A program made the position numbers and the translations under genes. A DNA stretch of 64,000 nt from Heliopora coerulea (lineage: Eukaryota > Cnidaria > Anthozoa > Scleralcyonacea > Helioporidae): the NCBI GenBank assembly GCA_030142905.1, contig JASJOG010000086.1:186001-250000 (forward strand), written 5' to 3'. The notes below the pieces were generated by a model. The model made no database searches and had not been told where the DNA came from. It saw only the letters and a program-made list of their open reading frames with translations. Positions 1 through 10,477 of the stretch are shown in pieces. Within the stretch, counting starts at the first letter, position 1, and every line of letters begins with the position of its first letter.

Positions 1-152
1 GTTTTCTATAAGTTTCTTCTTCAAGCTAGAGAAGTCCGCTTTGTCTCTACTCTTTTTCTCCTTTAACAGTTCTTCCTTTTCTTCAAGAATCGTCTGCACC
101 AAAGAATTATCGTTCTGTTCGTCATTTTTTTGCGTATCCTTCTTTAATGTAT
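1..152 (-). CDS. Exon (partial): charged coiled-coil-like segment
   Basis: Starts after acceptor ccttag (154-153) in phase 1, matching the previous exon, and stays open to the left edge. The translation is very rich in Lys, Glu and Asp with spaced Leu/Ile (for example TILEEKEELLKEKK), as expected of an alpha-helical coiled coil. It has no cysteine. The exon is cut by the window edge, so the downstream part of the protein is unknown. Confidence 0.6.
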
Positions 153-1510
153 CTAAGGATAGAATTTGTATCTAAGTATGAAAATGAAAGCCCAGCGAAA
201 GACTGGTAGAAGATGTATATTTTGGAAAAGGTTTATTAGAATCTAGCGTTTCGTTGCATTTAATACGACATCATCAGAGACAACATCACATCTATGTGAC
301 AAAGAATAATTATATGGTTATTATCCATCGTATCGATTGTATTTAACTACTAGGACGTTTATGCTTCAGACAAAAACTGTGTTAAGCCAGAAATGCAAAG
401 GCTGCTTTTCGACGGCGTTTAGTGAGTCCTATAGATTTCAGTATGGAAAAGAAAGTACAGTCTTCGTATTAGCCAAAGAAAACCTCCAAAACTAAACAGG
501 CATTTAAATTCATGAGAAGAGAAGATTCACATTTCCTGAACCGAAGACGAACCTCCATTCAGAGTTTTTTTCTCTGTGGTTGTCACTTTTATAACTTTAG
601 CTATTCAAAATTAAACGTGACAACGATGCCTTACCTTCCTCGCATGATCTTTTTTCACAAAACTTAATCTGAAAGGTTTGCCCACTGCAGTTTTTCCCTC
701 CTCCTGATGGTAAAGGTTTATTACAGAACCGTTCTCTGGTGGTCACCGCCGTCTGTCCACAAGATTGACTACAAGGACTCCAGGTCGTCCATTCGGACAA
801 CCCACCGTCGACTGAATAACAAAAAGTAATAAAGCAACGTTAAGAAACTTGGTGAAAGCGTTATCAGAAAAAAATTTAAGCAAATATGGAAGTTATAAAA
901 CTGGGCCATTTTCCTCTAGACGAGAAGAACAACCAACATATACATATTGCAAAGTATAGTCATACACGAATAGCCTCAACTTCATTCTTTTGAATTCTCT
1001 TCAATTTTACTTAATGTTTAGGACTTCTGTGATTTTTCATCAGAATTCCAAAGGAAGAAGTCGAGGCTACACGTGCATAACGATGTTATGCAATTGGTCA
1101 AAATATGGCAATAAGAGTAGTCAACGTATAAAAATCCGAGTACATAAAAATGCAGCGATTAAGCCAATGAGCACGTGAACTTTGAATTCAAATCCACTCA
1201 AGGCTTTATATCGAGAACAATTACATTCTGTCCCAGTTTCTTTGCTCAGTTTTTAAATTGCTATTACCTTTACAGTCATTCATGTTGCACTCCTTTTCCT
1301 CCAGAACGTCACCAACACAATCAGCACCACCATATAACGGTTTGGGATTATCACAAATGCGTGTGCGACGTTTTGTAGATCCTGGTTTACAATCAACAGA
1401 ACAGGAGGACCAGTTGGACCAGGGACTTAGACCACCATTCACTGCAGTGTAAAATGTAATGAAAAGAAAATCACATTATTAGAGTTTTCGTTATTGTTTT
1501 ATTGTAATTG

Positions 1511-1542
<32 letters not shown>

Positions 1543-1549
1543 GTTAGTG

Positions 1550-1581
<32 letters not shown>

Positions 1582-4500
1582 GGTAGTGTTGTTGTTGTTG
1601 TAGTTGTTGTTGGTGGTGGTGGTGGTAGTAGTGTTATTGTTGTTGTAGTTGGTGGTGGTGGTAGTGTTATTGTTGTTGTTGTTGGTGGTGGTGGTGGTGG
1701 TAGTGTTATTGTTGTTGTAGTTGGTGGTGGTGGTAGTGTTATTGTTGTTGTTGTTGGTGGTAGTGTTATTGTTGTTGTTGTTGGTGGTGGTGGTGGTAAT
1801 AGTGTTATTGTTGTTGTTGGTGGTGGTGGTGGTGGTGGTAGTGTTGTTGTTGTTGTTGTTGGTGGTGGTGGTAGTGTTATTGTTGTTGTTGTTGGTGGTA
1901 GTGTTATTGTTGTTGTTGTTGGTGGTGGTGGTGGTAATAGTGTTATTGTTGTTGTTGGTGGTGGTGGTGGTGCAGGTGCTGGTGGTGGCGTGGTTGTTGT
2001 TGTTGTTGTTGTTGCTGTTGTTGTTGTTGTTGCTGTTGTTGTCATGGTGGTCTATGTCGCTGTGTTGGTTATCGCTTGTCGTGCTGTTGCTGTTGTTACT
2101 TCTCGAGGTGCTGGTGCAGTCGCAATGGTTGTTAGGGTTGGTGGTGGTGCTGCAGTTGTTTTCAATATCGTTGTTATTGTTGTAATTGCTTTGTCATTCG
2201 CGAAAAGCGACGATTTTTGTGCCAACTACTCAAACTAACGACATTCTACAATTTTACTACCTGGACATGGTTTAGTTACACATTTGAACAGCTCCAAGCG
2301 ATCACCACGGCACGACTTTCCTCCATAAGAAGGCGGAGGGTTATTACAGAATCTGAACCTTGTCCTGAATGAGTTAGGGCCACAGGTCTTCTGACATTTG
2401 CTCCACGAATGCCAGTGGCTGAAGCCACCATCAACTAAAATAAGACAGCAATTTAGACCTCATAAGAAAAAAAATCATCGTCTTGCTCGTCTCTTGGTTT
2501 ATTATTTGATGTGCTCCATATAGTTTTGGATGGACGCGAGAGGTTTTGAGAGCTCTAAAAGCGTAAGAGTTGCTGACGGTGATGGATACTCTAGATTTTT
2601 GAGTATTGAGTATGCACAGAAGCCAATCTGAAGCGACGTTACATTACATCTATGTTATGATGTTTTCTTTTTTCTACCCAAACTTCTCTCACTTCAAATA
2701 TTTAACTCGCGTTCAGGTTTTTGCATTTCAGCCAGTATTGTCATTAGAAACAAAAACTTCACATTTAACCTACACTGCCGAAGTCAACTGAAAAAGTTGA
2801 CTCGAGCGGGAATTGAACTCGCACTTTCGGGATACCGGTTCGCCGCTCTACCTGTTCAGCTATCGAGTCCACAGGGATCGGAAGCGAGTTTTTATCCAAT
2901 TTAAGTGCACGGGATATTCTCGTGACAACTTAACGCTACCCACGAGGATGGATTTGCTGTGTTTCAATTCCATTCCAGAATCATCCTCTGGGTATTATGA
3001 AACGAAAACTTCACAATTAACCTACACTGCCGAAGTGTCCTTTTTCAGTTGACTTCAGCAGTGTAGGTTAATTGTGAAGTTTTCGTTTCATAATACACTG
3101 AGGATGATTCTGAAATAGAATTGTCATTAGAGTCGTGCAGTGTTTGCTGACGTACGAAGAAAGTGTTCTTTGTATGTAATAAAATGAGACAAGCTGACAA
3201 CACCAGCTCATTACGCGGTATTGTACTTCCATCGATTTTACACCATGCAAAGTTTCAAGCGTGTAAACACAAATGACTTGAATGAGAAATTCCATCCTCA
3301 GTAATTCTTCAGCGTTGTTGGTTTTAACTTCTCAAAAATACACAGAAAAGTAGTACCTGGACACGCTGGTAAATAGCATTCCGAGTGTTCCTTGTTTTCG
3401 CCCTTGCAAGCTAAACCTCCATTGGAAGGATATGGGTTGCTACAGGTGCGAGTGCGAAATTTGAAGCCACCTCCACATGTTTGGGAACAATCACCCCATG
3501 TAGACCACACTGACCAATGACCGTTCACTGAAAATTATGGAATATTCAGATGATTGAATCAATCAATCAATCAATCAATCAATCAACCAACCAAGCAACC
3601 CAACCAACCAGTCATTGCATCAATTAAGCAATCGATGGGACGGACGGGATGAACAGCACGGAGGTGCAGCGACAAAGGGGATGGAGGGGATAGATGGACA
3701 CCAATGCATTCATGGCTGAACGGAAGGAAAGTAGGAAGGAAGGAAGGAAGGAAGGAAAGAAAGAAGGAAGGAAGGAAAGAGGGAAGGAAGGAAAGAAGGA
3801 AGTAAAGAAGGAGGCAAGGAAGCAAGGAAGGAACGAAGGAAGGAAAGAAGGAACGAAGGAACGAAGGAACGAACGAACGAACGAACGAACGAACAAAAGA
3901 ACGAAAGACGGAAAGACGCAAGGAAGATAATCACAGTAATTTTCTTACCAGCACACGGTAAAACATCACATGTTAGATGTTCCTGTCCGTTTCCTTCACA
4001 GTTCTTACCACCATAAAGTGGGGCTGGAGCGTTGCACTTGCGCATACGTATTTTTATTGACTTGCCGCATGTCTCCGAGCAAGGTGTCCAATCAGACCAG
4101 GAAGACCAACTGCCGTTGACTGAATGTAAAAAAATATCGGTAATAAATTATACAATGATTTCAATCTGGACAATTTCTCACTGGGAGGGAAGCATCTTTC
4201 TTAGAAATTCTGTCATCGCCTGCGTTAGTGAAATCAATATTGCTGCATGTCTGGGAGTTAATAATAGTGTATAATTTCATGCCTACACAAATTTTTAAGC
4301 CAAATTTCAAAATCAAATTTTCTTTTGCAACCTCCAAAAGCCACTGAATACGAAATAGTTTACTTATTCTTTAGTTACAATTACCCCTATTTGCACGTTT
4401 GTTGATCTGATTGGAGTCCGCGCAGACCCCGCGGGCCCATCTCGATCCGCCACTGTTTACATACCTGCACAATATCTTGCGAAACATTTTTCGTTTTCGT

Positions 4501-7500
4501 AGCGAGGCCCAATGCAATTAGGACTGTGCTTCTCGCCGCACGTTCTTCTTCTCGACCGTGTGCCACCTTCGCCACAGGTCAAAGAACACGCGCCCCACTC
4601 AGACCATGGAAGAAAGTCTGCATCTAATTCTGGACAGGTAAAATCGAAACGAAAACCAGTCTGACGTCAATACGGAAGAGGGTATCGAGGGCCATTGGTA
4701 GCACGATACAAGACGAGTCTTAGCCTCGTCGACGTTTTTATCAAACTTGGAAAACTCTGTAGTTAAATCGTTCAGTGAGAAACTTTTCTGCACGAAAATT
4801 TAATGACATCGAAAATAAAATCTTAAAATTTTGAGTTTGCCCAACGTAAGGATTAACCCAGTAGCCACTGTTGTTTCGTCCAAGGCACTGAAGTCCGCGA
4901 ATTGTCCTGACCCCCTGAGGGATACTGAACCTGTCGGGGACTGAGCATCCCCCAACAGCCATTTTTATTCTATTTAATTCCCTCATTTTTATTTTTAATT
5001 TTAAATTGAATATGACATTTTAATTTTTACTTTAAATTAAAGTTGACGTTTAAATTTAAATGTGAAAGCTAAATTTTTAGTTTAAAATTAAAATTTATGA
5101 ATCTAAGACATCAATGAATATAAAAGAACTGAAACTGATAAGTGTTCACATCTGAAAGTCCCTTTGTTATTTAAGCCACAGACGCTGCATTTCCCTCTCA
5201 AGACCGTTAAAACAATGACTGTAGCCTGTACGACACTACGAACGTCAACAGTATTTTACAGGGGGAGAAGAAATAGACTAGGAGGAGACTAGGATTTCCT
5301 CCAAGTTGATCCCAAGGTTTGATTTATTAAGAGTTGACTAAAAGGACCCGTTTCTATATATGTTTATTCGCACTAGCTGTTATTACCTTTATTGTTCATA
5401 CTAGTTATTACCTTTTCTTATGAATCCTAACGTTTCCGTTTCATGTTTTGGCTTGGGAACACCAGGAAGCATTTCTGAAAATGTTCACAATAACTATGAA
5501 TAAACAATACTCCCCTCGGTATGATCGTCACCAACTACACGAGCAATACAAAGCCAGAGGAACAGAATTAGAGTTGTCATCGTCAGATTGTGTTCATCAG
5601 TGGGATTTCAGACTTACTGCACCGCTATACCTTACTCTATAATCTGTAGCAGAAATCTGAGTCGAGGGTTAGTTAATATTTAAAAACCAAGGAACTCTTC
5701 ATCGGACATGACACACTAGGCGACAGCCAGGAATATTAGATCCAGTAGCTCTTCTTCTAAACTTTCGAAAGAAAATATTCATATTTCCCCATGTGTTACA
5801 ATTTCAGACTCAACTTTATTAATTTTCTCGTTTAGTATCCTTTAAGCCAAATGCTCCACGGACTCCAGGTTTATTATGTAATCCTGGGAACAATTGTTTC
5901 ATCACCCAACGGGTGATTAAAACGTTTTAAAAGTCTCATACCCTGATATCTAAGGGTTAAAATTAAGCATTAATGATTACAGTAAACCACTTTTTACACA
6001 ACTGGTCCATGCAGTTCTTGTACTCACCTAGGTGTTTGTTGAAGTCTTTGAGAATATCTCCAGGAGGATTAGAGATTTTTTCAGTGGGTGGTTTGGGTTT
6101 CTCGATCTCCTTCTTGCCTAGACCAAGGACAAGATGAAGTACGAACATGATAATATATTCAAGTATATAGTTGACCATATATCATCTAGCATATATCATA
6201 CACCATATATCATAATGAAGATATATATACATATATATCATATATCATATATATATATATATATATGGCTTAGATGTAGCACATGTGTGGCACATTTGAG
6301 TTGCCTATATAATGTAGGCTTCTCCATCCTGCTCATCAGCACTACACTGATGAGGCCCAATAGGCCGAAACGGTTCCGTCTGTAGTTATATATATATATA
6401 TATATATATCATATATATCATAATGAAGATAAATCATATATGATATATATTATATATCACATGTTATATATCATATACATACTCAATACCTCGCCTTGTA
6501 CTCTCCCGCTCAGTTGAGCCATCAGTGGATTTAATAGAAATTCAATTTTAATTCAACTTAAATTTTATGATAGCGGAAAATATGTTTATTTTTCTTGATT
6601 GACAGCTGGAAACGTTAAAAAAAGAGGCTTCAAGAAATACATGGGATGTAATGAAATGAATCATACCAATCTTTAGTCAACTTTCACGAGGGCGTAACCA
6701 AATTTTTCCCCTTTGTAAATCCCTTTTTCTTCTTTACTAATGGTCAAAACCGAAGGAAGGATTGTCGGTCATAACCGACGGCAACATCCACGTTATCGGC
6801 CTATATAATCGATGAGCTGAAAAAATATTGGTGATCACTGTAGGAAATATTACGTTTTCCAATCCAATTTGAAATTAATTTACACGAGCGAGTTTTTTGA
6901 AGTGTCCAAAATTATGTGAGCCTGTTGGGCGAAAAGTTAAGTGTTTCTACGCTATGCACGTACTCAATACGTTTATGATCTGATACTGCTATCTACTTGA
7001 ACAGGCACAGAAAAGCTTGCGTTTTACTCCACAATTGTTTTCAACAAGATTCTCAAATAAAACTCACCTAGGTCTGATTGCTGTTCTTGGTCGTATAGTA
7101 TTTTTCCCATGATGCTAGATCCCCATCGCGTATCATTTTTCTCGGAAATATGATGGGTTTCTGGATTTCTCCAATCCTTGTGAGAAGTTTTCCGAGTTTT
7201 GTTTGTCTCAAATGCGTATTCTACGGGGAAAATTACGCTGTGATCATGATTTGGCACCATTACTTTGTCAGAGGTCAGAGTTGACTTTGTTTCTGTTGAG
7301 AACGGAACATTCAAAATGGGGTCTTGCCTATCAATCTCGGAACTTGATCGCTCATCTTCTTTTTCCAACACACGTTCTTCGTTGTCGTCCATGAAAACAG
7401 ACTTCAACTCGGTTGTATTGTTGCTAGTGTCTTTTCTTCCTGCCGTTTCTTTTCCACTGAGCGACACGTAGTTCTTTGTATCTTGCGGCCGGTTACCTAT

Positions 7501-10446
7501 AGTCGTGTTCTCCATTCCGCCCAATGAAGTCAAAATCTTACCAGTTATGTTCGGATCTCTAAACTTTTCCATCTTTCCAACCTTTGGGTCGTTTAGCCCT
7601 ACAAGAGTCTGTCCTTTCTCATTAGCAACTTTCTCATCACTTAACTCAACATTCCCTTCTTTATATTTATTCACAGCCGACGACAATGTCTTTAGGTCGG
7701 CATTATCTGTTTCATTCACAACTAAGTTCAGTGGACTTTCCTTGCTTTCGTCTGAAAAACTGTTTTCCGCCTTTTTCGTTGTTACCTGAGACGTGTGACG
7801 TACGCTTTGAGACTCATCAGAGGCAGTGGTCTTCTTGGGTTTATCGCTTTCATAAATCGTATCGAATAATTTTGAGGCGATATTAGTTGGTTCATCCGAC
7901 AAGGCCTGTTCAAGATTCGCTGTCTTGGCTTGTAGAATAGTTTTCAAGCTTTCAAGCAATTCGTCGGTATCGCTTTCGCTGTTTTTGGTTTCGTTGCCTG
8001 ACAAGTTATCTAGAAAACATTATTGCAGTTGTGCGGTAAGAGAGGCTCAAGAAACGTCATCAACTGCTTTCTCTGTATCCACTGGATTATTTATAATCAT
8101 TATCACCATCACTATCATAATCATCAATACCACTATCACTGGTATTACCATTACCATTAACCTTATTATCACCACTACCATTAACATTACCATCAACATT
8201 ACCAAAACCATTACCATTAAATACCATGACCAATATCATTTCTGTTACCATTAATTACCATAACTAACATTACTACTCCCAGTACCATGATCTTCATCTT
8301 CACCGTCATCATGATCAGAAATATGATCGTTATCATTATCATTATCACTATCATTACCATCAGAGTTACCATTGTGGTTATTATTATTATCGACGGTCGT
8401 TTTCGTTATCGCTATTTTTATCGTTATTAAAACAACTTTTGCATTTTTGACAAGATTCCTTTGATCAGGATCTTATGGAAACTTCTAAGATTTTTTCGAA
8501 CTTCCAAGGTTTTTTCGAACTTCTAAGATTTTTTCAAGATATTCCTTTGACTCTTCAACTTCTTTCATGCTGTTTATGAGAAAAATTTAAGCAAAATTTC
8601 CTTCTTGGATGAACAATGACAGAAATTCGTGGTTTAAACATTCTCGGAAGACGAATGAATCCGAGGTGATCATGGTATTATCATACTTTACCATGTGTTG
8701 TATACCTAACTAGTACCCTGTTTAACTTGGTCATAGGCTGCTCTTCATGTTCTCGTCTTAATGGCAGACAATAACCTACTACCTACCTCGACAACGCCTC
8801 ACTGTACAATATCGAATTTTAAACCTGGATCCTGGGCAATCTTTTCCGCCATATTGAGGCGCTGGGTTCATGCAAATACGCATGCGCATTTGTATCGAGT
8901 CACGGCCGCAGGTTTCCGAACAAGTGGACCAAGACGTCCAATCAGTGTAGCGTCCATCAACTAAGAAAAAACAGAAAAAATCAGTGAAAGTTGCACGTTC
9001 CCTCGCTCTATCTCATGGAAAGGTTGCAAGCACTTTTGCGTGGCCGACTAGATCTTTCCAAAAGTGGCGACCGAGAGATGTCCCAACTGCGCTACATTTC
9101 TTGCAAATTATAGAACTTGAATTATCCCGTTAGCAATATCTAAATTGCTTTTTGTGTTGGGTTGTTTATACCCAGCAGTCTTGGGGCATGCACTTTTACC
9201 TGGACAATGGCGTACTCCACAACGTTGTGTTTGGAGACCAGAGCCCGGACAGCTACCGCTATGACGACATGTTCGCAGACGCATTCTGACGCCATCACCG
9301 CAACTTTTACTGCATGCTGACCAGGTTAACCACTGGCCCCAATGGCTATTGTGGGAATACTCAGATGGAGTAGCTGAAAATTAAGCATAGAGAAAGTGTA
9401 GTTAAGGTTCATACACTTGATGCGATTGTCGCACAAAATTGCTCGTCCTGATAAATGCAATTCAGCTGGCAGAGTTCTCAGGGCGTTGGGCAACGTTCGT
9501 GAACCAATCACAAGCAGGAATTATGCTCTTACGGGATATTCGGATACAGTAGGGTGAACAAATGGTACGCACCAATTGCACTGCGTGGATTGTCCTTTAG
9601 ATATCAGATGCACGTGTAATTACTTAGGTTGAAATGTGTATTGCTGCTATATTTTTTTCACTCGAGAAGATTCAACAGACTTGCTTGTCAAATATTTCAT
9701 CATTTTTGTAACTGTTGACAAGGTGAACTTCGCAAACTAATTTACATGGCGGTCAATGTGCAGCCACTCTTAGAAAAGAGCCAAGTAAATTAGTTTATAA
9801 CGTCTACCTAGCCCTAGAACCATACTCCTCACAAGCTCGACAGTGTGCCAAAATGGTGGTATCTTTTCCACGACCTCCACGACTCACGAAAGACCAGATT
9901 TGAGATTATTTTTAAATATTACGTAAACTTAGCCAATCGGAATGACATCGAAGTATACCAAGGGCTATGAGTGCATCGTGTAATACACATGTCTTTCCTT
10001 ACTAAAGAGTTTAACGTCGTTTTCTCCTAAGGCCATCAGCTCTTTTACGGTATTCTTTATTTTATCAAACTGTTCGTCAGTAATGCCACCGTTGTCCGGA
10101 GTACCGTTGACGTTCGTGTCCGAAATTGGGACATCGTCGATGTTGTTACTGCTGCGGCTGGTCTTAGAGTTGTTTTGGTTTCTGCTGTTGTTAACATTGC
10201 TCTGTTTGTGGTTGTCATTGTGGTAGTTATTGTAGTCATAGTTGACATTGAGCTTGTAGTAGTTGCTTTTGTTGCTCTTGTCAATGTTGTTGTTGTTATT
10301 GTTGTTATTGTTGTTGTTGTTATTGTTGTTGTCGTTGTTGTCAATGTTGTTATCAATGCTGTTATTGTTATTGTTGTTGCTGTTGTTGTTGTTGTGGTTT
10401 TGCAGTCTGTGGTAGTTATGATTGTCATCATCTTTCTTGCTGCTGC

Positions 10447-10477
<31 letters not shown>

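Noticed and set aside
1491..2238. Long Val/Leu, Thr/Pro and Val/Ala open frames on both strands
   Set aside because: Produced entirely by the GTT/GGT repeat; it lies in an intron of the TSP1 gene.
2799..2870. Functional tRNA gene on the minus strand
   Set aside because: Good acceptor stem and internal boxes, but a poor anticodon arm, and the unit recurs with the same non-tRNA flanks; better explained as a tRNA-derived SINE.
3583..3930. Open frames rich in Ser/Phe/Leu/Pro and in Lys/Glu/Arg
   Set aside because: Translation of the GGAA/GAAC tetranucleotide tract.
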